From positions 62,001 to 126,000 of the forward strand of contig JAKLNE010000070.1 of the NCBI GenBank assembly GCA_022814615.1: a stretch of 64,000 nucleotides of DNA. Direction: 5' to 3'. The position numbers and the translations under genes were made by a program. The notes below the pieces were generated by a model. The model searched no databases. It was given only the letters and a program-made list of their open reading frames with translations, and was not told the origin of the DNA. Numbering within the stretch: the stretch's first letter is position 1; every line of letters starts with the position of its first letter. This document shows positions 44,668 through 56,604 of the stretch, in pieces. This stretch comes from Waltergamsia citrina (taxonomy: Eukaryota; Ascomycota; Sordariomycetes; Hypocreales; Bionectriaceae).

Positions 44668-46070
44668 TACAACTATGATTGGCGACTTGAGAGAAAAGTG
44701 CGACCAGATTAGAGGGATGTGTTGGGTTGCATCGTCGGTTTGTTGTTATCGAGTTCGGGAACGAGTTCACTCAGAGTCGAGTTCGAGTTCGAAGAGCTAG
44801 CGGTAGCTCGCATCGAGCATAGCTCCTACAGCTTAGCTTGGCGCAAAGGGAGGAAGGGTGTAATTAATGTTGTGTACAGGAGATGTACAGGTAAAGAAGC
44901 AAATGACTGGCGACTCGACTATTTTGCGATGCGCTGTAGAAGGTGTTGTCCAGATGAAGATCGAAAAGAGAAAGTGGGTGGGATTTGATGTGTTGTTTGG
45001 GTCATGGTGATCGTCGCGTCTTGGGGTCGAATGGACGTTCTTGTACATGTACCTGTACCTGTACATCCTGCGAGCCCATCCCGCGCTAACCCGCCACGTC
45101 GATAAGCTAAGACCAAAGTGAGCTGTACAATGAGCAGTCGGTGAGAGGTAAGGTGAAGGTACTTTGGGATTTTATTCACCCGCCTTTTTCATTCACGTAG
45201 AATACTACTACCACTATACTAAAGTTGAGGTACTAGTACTAGGTCGAGAAGCAAAATTACGCTATTGACAGAGTTGGAAAGGCGGTCCTGAGGCAGATAG
45301 TCGTACTAGGTACCTGTACCACAAACAAAGGCTATTAGTTCCTTCCATATCTCAGAGACCGATCAATGGAAAGAGCATGTTCAACAAGAGCGCCTGCCTC
45401 AAAACGCAGGTCTGCCTTCTATTCCAATGAAAGTTGTCGCTGGTTGGACCTGCCGCAACGAATTAAGGTACTGCCAATGATTCTCGGCAGGGACGACCAG
45501 CTGCGATTGTGGGGTGGTAGTATTAATGGGCAGTTACATTCATCTAATACCTTAGATAAACGCCCTACTCTGAATTGCGTTCCTTGTAATTGGCACATTA
45601 TATCATGGCCATCATCGTCGCGAGTTGAAACTCTAGATACATCTGTGATGGCCAAGGTAAAGTTAGTCGCTGCTCGTAAGACATGGTACATGGTATTCCA
45701 CATTAACTTTCCTCGCTGATGACTTCACATATGTTCGGTGGATTCTCTCTCCGACGGACACGGACTCGTTCGTCTTAGCCTCAACGGGTGATGAACCCTA
45801 GCCCCAGATGTCAGCCTTAAATACTCTCTTCCGCCCGAACTCTGGACATCTCAATTACTCCCGTCTTCATTTCGATTCAATTAAGTATCTGTTGCATGCG
45901 GGACACTGTTAAAGACCGGTAGGAATTGCCTGTCATCTATCATCTATCGTGAGCACTTCGAAGCTTCTTCCTACCATCAGCGAAACCCATCCTTTTCAGC
46001 AAGTATAACCCGGACACGATAACCTCGATTGAACATTTTGCCTCCTCCAAATTGTCCATCCATTTTCGAC
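44668..46070. other. Divergent intergenic region, 1.4 kb
   Basis: This separates the minus-strand membrane protein from the plus-strand acetyltransferase-like gene. It contains a GTACAT/GTACCT tract (45043-45066) and a TACTAGTA palindrome (45231-45238). A 117-codon plus-strand frame (45366-45719) has no recognisable features. Confidence 0.55.
45043..45066. repeat. GTACAT/GTACCT hexamer tract, four units
   Basis: Four imperfect hexamer units form a near-palindromic tract similar to that at 24794-24811. Confidence 0.8.
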
Positions 46071-47569
46071 ATGTCCACACCAACACCTCTCCGCCCTCTG
46101 GGCCCAATGTAAGTCACAACAACAGCTTGACCCTCCAACACACAATACCACAGCATAGACCAAGACGCTGAGTGAGGGAAAACAGGGAGATCTTTTCTTC
46201 ATCACGCCACCACCTAGCCTTACACAAATGTATCGCCATATCAGCTCGCTACCAGCTCCCCTCCACTTGCACAAACCCGCAGCCAGCTCTCATTGCCGCT
46301 CTAGCCTCTGTCGTCCGCGGTCAGCCTATGCTTCGAGTCGGCATCCTTGACGAGGGCACCAACACACCTGCGTTTTCACATATCCCCAGCATTGACTTGC
46401 AAAATCATTTGGACTGGCGGTCATCCGCGTCCCTGACACAGGCAGAGTATGAGGCGGAGATTGCAACCACTCAGACTCGCCTACACGATCCTCAATGGCC
46501 GGACATAGAGACCCGCCCTCCGTGGAAACTCGTTATTGTTAAGCCGGAGGGGGACTTATTTACGGAGCGCCACATAGACATAATGTTTGCCTACCATCAC
46601 GCCATAGCAGATGGTTCAGGTGGTCGAGAGTTTCACGAGCACCTCCTCTCCGCTCTGCAGCAGCAAGAGACCTCTCCCTCTGATGCCTCACCACCATGGC
46701 AACTCTCCTTCCACGAGCCGCCAGTTCTACCAGAATCTCAAGAAGAAAGCATAGATTTGGTCAACAGCTATCGCTTCCTCGCCGGCATGGTCTGGTCTGA
46801 ACTCCTAGCTCCGGGCTTCCTCAAACAACCCGTCTGGCCTCCCAACCCTATCGATCTAAGTCACACCTGCCGAACCCGCATCAAATACTTAGACTTCAAC
46901 GCCGACACCCTGAAAGCCCTTCTCACAGCGTCAAGAGAGCATTCCGTCACACTAACTGCATTACTACACGGCCTTCTCCTTGCTTCCCTCTCTCGCCGCC
47001 TCCCACCTGCTGAAGCCCCAGCCTTCGTCGGCGTAACCCCCATCAGCCTCCGCCCTTGGATCTCCTCCTCTGCCAACGCCGAGGTCAAGACCAAGCTTCG
47101 AGACATGACCACAGGGCTTAACACACAGTTCTCACCTGCAGATGTAAAGTCCATGAGGGAGAACCCAACCGACAATGAATTGATCTGGAAAACGGCTACT
47201 AACGTCAAGAAACAACTCGATCAGCGGATATCTACTCTCCCCGCTGACGATGTCGCCGGAACTATGCACTTAATCTCCGACTTTTTCGAGTTCTGGCGTA
47301 AGAAGGATGGCAAGAAGCGCGGCGCGTCGTGGCAGGTTACCAACGTGGGCGTTGTCAAGCAGACGGTTTCCAACAACGACGGATGGAAAATCACCAGGGC
47401 TATGTTCACTAGTGGAGCGAACAATGTAAGCCAGGCTATTGCGTTGAATGTTGTCAGTGTAGCAGGCGGTGGGTTGACGTTGACTTTGACGTATGATAAT
47501 GGCACGGTGGATGATGAGTTGGTTAACGGGGTCAGCGGGGATTTAGAGGCGTTTGCAAAGAGACTTTAG
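46071..47569 (+). CDS. Alcohol acetyltransferase-family (AATase/Atf-like) protein
   Basis: Two exons, 46071-46108 and 46177-47569, give 476 residues. The short first exon encodes MSTPTPLRPLGP and the join gives PMENREIFSSSRHHL, the expected N-terminus of this fungal family (LGP...E..S.SRHHL). The active-site HxxxD motif is HHAIADG (about residues 152-158), shared with CoA-dependent BAHD/condensation-like acyltransferases. QPMLRVGILDE (about 58) and the C-terminal GWKITRAMFTSG also fit. The enzyme probably transfers acetyl from acetyl-CoA to an alcohol or amine; the acceptor is not predictable. Donor is GTAAGT and the acceptor GTGAG gives the only in-frame join that avoids a TGA just upstream. 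Confidence 0.85.
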
Positions 47570-48059
47570 AGGCCAGGAAGTTTTTGGAAAAGATGCAGCA
47601 TAGATTTTGTTTAGTTTGGCTACAGTATACATCTTAATAATTAATATTCTTAGATCTTTGACGACGATCTCCAGTTCCCTCAAAACCGTCATCTAGCACA
47701 ACGTGAAAAATCCCGTGTTTAAAATCTTACAACATCAATCTATTCTGCAAAGAAAATACCAAGAAAGTCTCCGGAAAATAATAGAATGAACCAATATTCT
47801 TGTGTTGGTAATTAAAATGTCTTTTCGTCTAGAGTCGCACAACCCACAAGCGACACACACATCTTTCAATCCCCCCCAGACTCCGTCGTCTAGCAACGTT
47901 CACTATGTACGCAGTCTCCTCCGAGGAGATGCACTTCGCTCCTTTCTTTTTATCGTCTATACCAAAAAAGTAGAACGCCATGCCTCATGTTGTAAAACCG
48001 TCAAAATACACCCCCCTACTTTTGCTCATCCCCTTTTCTATTACATGAAAACTGATCGA
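47570..48059. other. Intergenic region between convergent genes
   Basis: AT-rich 3' flank sequence; no gene or RNA recognised. Confidence 0.6.
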
Positions 48060-51000
48060 CTACCATCCGTTACCAGGACTCTTTCTGCCATTGCGGCCAC
48101 CCCGGAAGTAGTCATACGACATTGGGTCCTGCCCATCATCTGGAGCCTCCTGTTGCGCCAGGCCACTATACCCGTGCGGTCCACCACCCAGCGCACCCAT
48201 TGACGGGCCAGGGCTGTGAGGACTCGGGTGACGGTTGGGACTCATAGGGCTACCCAGACGTTCCCTGGAGAATTCGCGAGTGAGGTCGGCTTGTGACCCC
48301 ATGGACGGGTTTCTTTGCGCGTGCCCCACAAGACCGGAGGTGCTGTTGTTGTCGTGCGAATACATCGGGCTAAAAGCGTCGTCGGATGATACACCCGGCG
48401 TGGATACATCACGCATGTTCGAAGGCCTGTACGGATGATATCCAGTTTCCGAACCCGTAGGCACACGCGCCATTTGGCCGGGCCCAAACGGCGTCGACCT
48501 TCCCGAGTCAGAACCAGCCATAGAGCTAGGCGTGCCCGGCCGGTAAATCTCGCCCTGACGACCGTAAATCTCACCACCACCGTGATCCTCGGCAAACTCG
48601 GCGCGGTTCTTGTAGTACTCAAAGTCCATCTGAGAATCCGACACGTACTCAAACCCGGGGAAGCCGTTGGCGCTCTTACCAGGCTTGCCGCCCTTCATGT
48701 TGTTGAGAGCGTACATGTCCGAGTAGCCGCTCACACTCATGAAATCGTCTCCGCCTTCCTCGCGTCCTTCTGTCAAGCGACCGGTGTAGATCGAGGGGAG
48801 GAGGTTCTGCGCTTTCTGATGGACCATGGGGGTGATGAGCTTCTTGTACAGAGCGGGATGTCCGAATCGGCTGGCCAGGCGGTCGCCGCGTTCGCGCTGC
48901 TCCTTCTGCATGGCGGTCTCGGGGTGCTTGGAGACGTTGCGAGTGCTGTAGAAACGCATCCTCTTGTCAAAGGAGCGGCCGCAGTAGAACTTGAAGATGA
49001 TGATCAGGACAGGCAGGGGGCACACGGCAAAGAACTGGAGCATGCGGCCGTCACCACGGTTCCAGAGCGTCAGAAGCACAACCAAGTTGGAGAGGAAAAC
49101 GGCAAAGATGAAGCGGTTAAATAGGACACGCCAGAAGACACCGCCAGATTCCGTCTTGGTTACAAAGCGGTACAGAAGGAGGTACTTCTTCAGCCAGGCG
49201 TCGATGGTAAAGTACATGGCTGTTGCCGGTAGGACCAGGGGCTGGATACCAGCAAAGCACAGCGTAACGGTGGCGTAGAAGAGGAAGTAGTTGTAATAAC
49301 TGGCGTACTCAAACGGAGGAGGCGCAGTCATCTCAATGAGCTCGCGAGGGGTAGGGCTCGAGAAGGTTTTGAGGAAGAAGGCGTTGATTAGAGGCCAGAG
49401 CTGGGCGAGATCGATGGCGGCACCGAGCTGGCGCTGGAGTAGATAGGTGACCCAGAAGGGGCTGTTGTTGACCATGGAGTTGAAGATGGAGCCAGGGATG
49501 TTCTGCTTCAAGAAACTCTGCCAGGCGTCTTTTTCACCAACAACACCAGCAATGGACGTCCAAATAACACTAAAGAGCGTAAAGACGATCAAGTTATTGA
49601 AGACGAAGAAGGAGAACAGTTTTCCCAGCACGTGCCTCTCCCTACCTGACTTCGTCTTGTCTCCAGCGTTGTGGTACAGACGGCGGAAGATCATGGGAAG
49701 CAGGAGATAGACCAAAGACATGATGGCAGGGGAAAGGATACCCTGAACCATACCCCAAACCTGCGTGTTGGCGGACAGAGAATCTTGGAAGGCTGGCCAG
49801 AAGTTGCCCAAGTTACTCAAGTTGACAAGGAAGATGGCAATCATGGCGTTGGGAGCGATCCAGAAGAAAGTCAACAGCGTGATCCAGATGGCGTTCATCA
49901 TGCTCTTCCGGCTGCGAGCGGCCTTGCTCAGGGGCATATTGACCCAGATAATATCGTTTGGCTGCGGAGCAAGGGTCACGGTGGTGCCATGGGGCTTCTT
50001 CTTGCGACAGGCGTAGGCGATGTTATGCGCCTCGGCAATGTCTGCGTAACTGGCGAATCCGTACGGCATGGAGCCTCGCTTGTCCACACTGGCGCGAACC
50101 TCCTTGATCTGCACCTCGAGGGAGCGAATACGGCGTGTGTAGTACTCGATGGCATCGATGCGCTGCCCCTTGGGATACGTGTCGTAGGCGCGATCCTTCT
50201 TGGATGGACGGCAGGTTGGTCGGCCAGGAGGCAGCTGGTCGGGTTTCTTGAGGTACTTGGCCAAGATCTGCTCCAGCTTGCGGACGGCCTTGTCGTGGGC
50301 CTGGATCAGTTCGGGGAGATCCTTGACGTTGCGCGCCACGGCCGTGCGAGCAAAGGACGAGTTGGGTACGACCTCGTCGATGATTCGGGCGACACCCTCG
50401 TCAGAGCGACCCTGCTTGGGGATGTCGTATAACTTCTATGTGTCAGTTTTCGTTCATTCCGTGTTAAGGTGGCAAAAGACTGCTTACCATCAACGTCCGC
50501 GAGTGAAGACTGTTGACATAGTCCTCCGACTCAAAGTACGTCCTCCTAAGACCGGTAATCTTACGGTAGTTCCACCACAGATGGCCTGCCACCACAATGT
50601 TGAAGAGGTAGGCAACGACGACCTGAGCCCAGTTGGCGTCATCCCAGACGTACTTGGGAGTAATCAAGTTGAACCACTCGTCATCCTTGCTCATAGACTT
50701 CTCCGAGTTGGTGTAGTTGACAGGGACGAGGATGCAGCAGGCGATGAGGGTGAGTGATAGGAACATGTTTCGGCACATGCGTACGAAGCGGAGGAAGATG
50801 GTGGCATCCATGCCGATGATGGAGATGAGGCTGATCTCGGTGGTCTGATAGAGAGGGTTGATCCACGCCCACCAGGACTTTCCTATCGGCGGCGGAGCGT
50901 GCTTCTCGTCGGCATGTTTGAGCTTGGGCGCATAGAGAGCCTGGTGATGTGGTCGGAGAACGGAAAAGAGGAGGGTAGACACGGCCGTGAAACCGAGAGA

Positions 51001-51220
51001 GATGGCAAACGCCGAATACATAGATGCCGATTGGAGCTATTGGAAAGAACTTAAGTTAGTATTGGTGTACAACCATCTTGTTCGAGACTTCGGGGGTACA
51101 GCGACGTACCTGTCCCGCAAAGGGGTTCGCGAGCAGATCGAGAAGCTCTTCTCCAGCATCTTTGTCGCTGGAAGCCTGTCGGCTCAGCAGCTGGGCTGCC
51201 AACTTGGAGAAGCTACCCAT
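48060..51220 (-). CDS. CSC1/OSCA/TMEM63-type calcium-permeable channel protein (DUF221, Phm7/Rsn1-like)
   Basis: Three exons, 51220-51110, 51036-50488 and 50435-48060, give 1011 residues. Exon 1 encodes MGSFSKLAAQLL and ends in frame at a GTACGT donor. The order is the N-terminal three-helix RSN1_TM part with GKSWWAWINPLYQTTE and MDATIFLRFVRMC, then a cytosolic 10TM_putative_phosphate-transporter-type domain with RIIDEVVP and RAYDTYPKGQRIDAIEYY. The DUF221 core follows with several membrane helices (IWVNMPLSKAARS, PGSIFNSMVNNSPFWVTYLL). The C-terminal tail of about 270 residues is Gly/Ser/Pro-rich and disordered. Members of this family are osmo- or mechanosensitive cation channels or lipid scramblases in plasma membrane or endomembranes. 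The pyrimidine-rich leader (minus strand, about 51420-51900) suggests solid expression. Confidence 0.93.
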
Positions 51221-54200
51221 GATGTTCTGGCGATTCGAGGGTTGCCGCCCCAGGACCTATCGTGGACTTGTGTCGATCCGTATGACGATCGGTGGTTTCC
51301 CAATCTAGGCAGTATCGAGCTGGATGTCGACTAAGAAATTCGAACGTATGGCGATCACAAGATTGGTGTCACGCTTGCGTTTAATTCGGCTCGGAGATGG
51401 TGAAGCAGAAGGGCTAAAGGCGAAGGTGGGAAGAAAAAAATCAAGATGAAACGTTCGTTAAGCCGTGCCGATCCGAGAACCGGAGAATAGTAGAGCGAGA
51501 GTAAAGGGAACAAAACGAAGGACTGCCCGCTAGACCAAGGATAAAAAGAAATATTGGAGCGGGTTGGTGATGTTGGTGAAAGGAGGATGGAATTATTATT
51601 GAGAGTAAATGTGAAGGAGGGGGAAACAAAGAAACGAGAGGATGGATGGAGGAGTTTGGGGACGGAGAACGGAAGACGGAAAACGGAGGAGGAGGGTCGG
51701 GGCAGAGCGGGTTGAAGGGCTGGCGATCGATATCGAGAGGAGGAGAGTGAGCGAGAGTGAGAGAGTCTAGATACGCGCGACCACTTTCCATGCAGGTGCC
51801 AAACGACGAGGGCCAGGAGGGAGTAGGAGTAGGAGTAGGCATAGGAGAAGGGGAGGGGTGAGGCGAGAGAGAGAGAGACAGGGAGGGTGTGTGGTGGATG
51901 CTGATGAGACTTGTCACCAAGTTCTTCTGCGAGTGAGCGAGCACTCGTTGCTTTGTACGGAGTTACATAGTACATAGTAAGTAGTAATGTTCAAGATCCA
52001 TTGTTCTGTTGCAATGCAACGCGCTGGTGCCTGACATGACACGCACCAGCGTCACCGGGAACCACTACTACCAACTTGAACTACAGCTTGCTTCTACTAC
52101 TAGAAGTATTCTAGCAAAAACAACTCCCACCAAGGTAGACGCTGCTTAGACGCCCTCTGACATTTCAAAGCTGACCATTTAGCCGCCTCTCGATTGGCTT
52201 CCATTCTACCATGACCAACTAACTGGTCCAACTAATCAATACCCGCACGGATTCAACGGGGCAGTGCTATTTTTGAAGCCAAGGCCTCCCCTGTAACGTC
52301 GCGCCCTGCAGCCCTGAAAGCCAACCCCCCGTCACCCCCAAAGGCCCCAACGGCCCAGGAATTCATTGGATCCCCAGCGCCTGTTATCCCCTCTAACGCT
52401 CCCATCAACGCCCTGAACGGATGGATCCCCCCCAAAACGTGAAAGCCGAGGGCGCTAACCCCGCCGCAGGAACCTGCCGTCGATGGTGGTCCTTAGCAGG
52501 CTTTTAGTGGTCACTTTAGGGCGCTGACTGATCTGGTCTTAGTGGGCTTACTCGCTGTTCTGGTACTAGCTGCAGTTTGCTTGAATACGAGCTTTCACCG
52601 GAATGGCCCTCAGTGGAGATGCATTACTCCATGCATACGATGTCAATGTATGTACACTCCGTATGTTATGTGCAATGACATGGCCAAACGAACCGATGTA
52701 ATAAGTAATTGTTCTTGTTGTTGTTGTTATTCTTATTATTATTTATCCTTTCAACAGAAACTGGATTTAAATGCAGACGGCGTCAGGAACCAGGGGTTAG
52801 TGAGATCCTAGCGCTGGATTAAAACTAAACCTCCGTACCTAAGGATCTTACGAGTACAACTCGTAGTACTAACTCGTACACGAGTAATGAAATTCAACAT
52901 TTGAAACTCCCGCGTAACTGAACTGGTATTGAATTAGATTGATTACACGCGTCCCAGACCCAGCAGCAGGCATGAATAATAATACCGTCTCTTCCGAAAC
53001 AAAGAATACACGCCAACGACCCAGAAAAAAAAAGTCAATTCCTTTTCTCACTCGAACGTATTATGTACCTTTCTTTACCTAAGTCAACTTTACCTTTCCT
53101 GGCTTCTTGTTCCCAAAGCAAGCGCCCCCCTTTTGGACCCGAGACAAAGAGGCTGACTACTACCGAGTGCTCGGACTCCTACGAGGCTTGGAAAGACAAA
53201 AGCCCCCATCAGCAAAGAGAAAAGACGAAAAGTTATTAATATACCAGTGGTCGTAGCATCAGGTCTAGAGCCATAGGGATTCTCAGCATTGTCATCTCTG
53301 CAAGAAGGACTCGATCTGGTATGGAATCCAGACTAGAACCACCCAGGTAGCCCACGTTAACCATTTTTTCCCTCCTCATCGCCACCTCCGCGTTGTATGT
53401 ACCTGGACGTACGTGATGTGATGATCAACTAGTATTATGCCACTTTTTTTTCCCAGGCCCTGATGGCTATGGGGAGCCGATCAGATGTAGCGATCGGGAG
53501 GCATAACCCTATCCGCTCAGTCCGCGCGTCAACCAACTCTCAAACCCACACCCATCCCATTCCCCAAGCCACCGCAGCAGGGTCACTTTTCACATCCGCG
53601 CATAAAGGGGCATCGACTCTAGAAGAACAAAGCAAAATCTCCATAAAATGCAGTCAAGCAACGCCTCAACTCTCAACAGCCCAAGGCGACTTCATCAAAC
53701 TCTCCAAGACTTACCTTTACATACACAAAGGTCATCATAACTAACAATGCTATTCATAGAAATCAAAATGCACCGCTGCCGTTCTAGCAACGAACAAGCT
53801 CTTCACTAAATTTTTTAGACCTCCTCGCTGCGGTAGTGGAGCCACGCTCACCCAAAGAAAGAAAAGGGGGTGTGTCTCCATCAACATGCAGACTGTTCTA
53901 GACTATCGAGTCCTTGCCGATCGATTCGGCCATCTGCGAGGTTGTAGCGTGCAGTTTTTTCTTTCTTTTTTTTTTTTTTTTTTCTGCCTCCCCTACCTAA
54001 CTAACTCCTTTTTCCCAGGAATCTGGAATCTTCAAATAATGAAAATCCAAGTTACAATTTATGTCGTTCATCCACAACAACAATTCACCACCAGTAGCAC
54101 TAGTACAAACTATTCACAACGGGGAAACATCGTAACTACATCTTTGCCGTTCGTACTCGGCGCTGATCTAACACGGAAAAACTCAAGACCTTCCGAACAA

Positions 54201-55307
54201 AGTTCTGATCCTATCCTCTGCTAAGGGTCCGCCGATCACTGCTAGTATCATACATAGTAGAAAACCCTTGCTTCGTATTCTCAAGCGCTTGTCCCGCTGC
54301 TGCCGCTGCCATGCGAAAGCTCCCCCATTTTGACGTCAGTACGCTCAACTAAAAAAAACCCCACGCGACAAGATAAAACATTTTGCTGTAAGCCCCGGAT
54401 ACCGGATAAGATGCATAACAGCTCGGACTTGTCTGCTATCATCAAACATGTATTAATATAGTATTCTGCATTGGTGCCAGGAACAAACCATCGCTCGTTG
54501 GCTGGACGCGCTGTGCACTGCCTCAACGAGCAAAGCAGGCTTCAGCTGACCCGCATCACGCAGAGAGGAGGAGGAAGACTCCCTGTTCGCATAAGCAGCC
54601 CTACATAGGGGGGAGGGACCAAACTATACCTATCTGATGCTCGGCTCGTATGACATGGGGAATAGCAGAAGCTGAGTGGCTTGATAGCAGATGACTTTGA
54701 ATTCTATAATAAGTTCTTATTCCATGATAAATTCCCGTTTTAGGTGAAAGTGCCCGGCAGAAGGATGCAGCATGTCCTGCCTGGGATGACAATTTGGGTT
54801 GGGTACGCGTAGACTTTATTGAACGGAATGCCTTTTTGAGATGAGTTTCAAACGGTATTGCTTACCCTGAACCGTTGCGCTGGATTCAAGCGCAAACGTG
54901 AGCTTTGCCCGACGTTCCGCGATGGATCCCTGATAATCAATGCTCAATGCTCAGATAAAAGTCATGGAATTGTACAAACCCCATGATGGAGTCATCTATA
55001 ATTGATGCTGTGCACGAGCAAGATGGATGTCTACCGTTGGTCGACTGTTTTCTTCTAGCAGTCTTGCATCTCAATTGAACTATAAACAACCATGATCACA
55101 ACCACGTATCCTTCAGCAGTCATCGCAAGTCAGTTACGAAAGTAATAAATATAGCTATAATAAGATCAACGATTTTCACAACAACGCCAAAAATACACTA
55201 TCCTATTCGAAATCACCCACCTATACCCATTATTCATGCTTCGTGTTCGCGCCGTATAACTTACCAACCACTCAACGCCATCTCCACTAACCTCAAACGC
55301 ACAAACT
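51221..55307. other. Gene-poor stretch, about 4.1 kb
   Basis: No supported gene. The first 700 bases are purine-rich on the plus strand and are likely the CSC1-like leader. Open frames further on (for example 53463-53744 and 53886-54224) have no domain and poor coding character. A T-rich run lies at 53955-53983. Fragments such as 52240-52450 are C-rich. No tRNA, rRNA or intact transposon was recognised by eye. Confidence 0.5.
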
Positions 55308-56604
55308 CTAAGACGCTCCCTCCACTGGGCCCTGACTCCTGGTTTTCCGCTGCGTCCTACCGACAGGCGGTGGCGCCTTCTTGTCCTTCTTCGGCCGTCC
55401 AGGCTTTCCCTTGGCGGCACCGTTAGTTGTCTTGCCTTCGACCTTGTCCTTTACTTCGTGGGCCTTGTCCTTGACCTTGTCCATGAGTTTGGGCTTCTTC
55501 CCCGGGCGCTCGTGCTCCTCAGAAGGCTTTTCTGGCTCTGGGTCAGGCTTGGCCGTTTCACTCCCGTTGGCGGCAGTAGCAGATGCAGCGCTGGGTTGGG
55601 CATCGTCCTCGGCCTTGCGCTTTTCGCCTGTGGTAGAGGGACCAACAGTGGATGAGCCAACGGTTGATGTGCCAAGCATGGAGGAGCCGGTGGCAGAGGT
55701 ACCTAGGGTAGAGGAGTTCCCTGCAGACGGTTCAGGCTTGGAAGAGTCGACGGTAGACGTCGCAGGCGCGGAAGACGCAATGGCAGATGTTCCAACACCA
55801 GGAGCATCACTCGTAGATGTCTCAGGCTTGGTAGAACCACCGATAGACGCTGCGGGCGCGGACGTGTTGCCAAGTCCCTGAGCTGGCTTGCTAAGTCCAT
55901 TCGGCGCACCAAGATCCGACACCGGCTCCGAAGGCTCCCTGGGTTTCGCACCAGGCTCTCCAGGTCCCAGGATGAAAGGAGCTTCAGGCGTAGGAGTAGC
56001 TCCCTTAGACTCCTCGGTGAGATTGAGCTCCGGCCTCGGAGTGCCTCCTATGGGCGTCCTGTTATCAATGGGCGTCTGCGGAACGGACGTCACCTCGACG
56101 GGCTTCGGCGCATGAGGATGAACGTCCGGACCGGCACCTTCAGGCACGGAGGCAGCGGCAGCGGGGACGGTAGTTCCATCTTGCTGTGGTCGCTCCGACT
56201 TGTCGTTCAGAGCGCTCGGGTTGCTGGGCGCTGTGATGCCGGGAGCGGCGGGCTCAGCGAGCGGAACCGTATGCGGCGCGGGCGCCGGAGCAGCGACTGG
56301 ATAGACAAAGAATGGTCAGCAAGAAGCAACGGATATTCTTAAAGTGTACCAAGAAGTTCAATGATTCCAATAGCAACTTGGTCTTGTGGGTATTTGCAAG
56401 GGAGCGATTGAACCAATCGACATTGCACCTCCGACGAATAGCGTGTAAGTGGTGCACAATACAAACAGAAACCTTCATCATTGAGAACGCAACATCACCA
56501 AAACAAGAAGCATCTTTTAAAAAATTCACAATAACTGGGACAGGACGGGTGGTGAAGAGTGGCTATAGCTTACTGTTGTTAACAGAGGGAGCGATGCCGG
56601 CCAT
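55308..56604 (-). CDS. AT-hook, Ser/Thr/Pro-rich probable nuclear protein
   Basis: Two exons, 56604-56574 and 56296-55308, give 339 residues; exon 1 encodes only MAGIAPSVNN plus one base. The 277-base intron is the longest found here. The protein is low-complexity throughout. A middle segment (about 130-200) has degenerate tandem repeats built on GTSxxGSS (STLGTSATGSSMLGTSTVGS). A nuclear-localisation-like GEKRKAEDD and GKKPKL follow, then a Lys-rich helical part (MDKVKDKAHEVKDKVEGK). An AT-hook core PGRPKKDKK lies near residue 310. The AT-hook suggests binding to the minor groove of AT-rich DNA; the function is otherwise unknown. Confidence 0.75.

Noticed and set aside
45366..45719. A 117-codon plus-strand frame
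   Set aside because: No recognisable domain, no splice-linked partner exon, and poor start context.
51355..51975. Long overlapping minus-strand frames rich in Ser, Pro and Leu
   Set aside because: They are translations of the pyrimidine-rich leader of the CSC1-like gene and overlap in two frames.
53463..54224. Two plus-strand frames (93 and 112 codons)
   Set aside because: They run through T-rich simple sequence and have no domain; not supported as genes.
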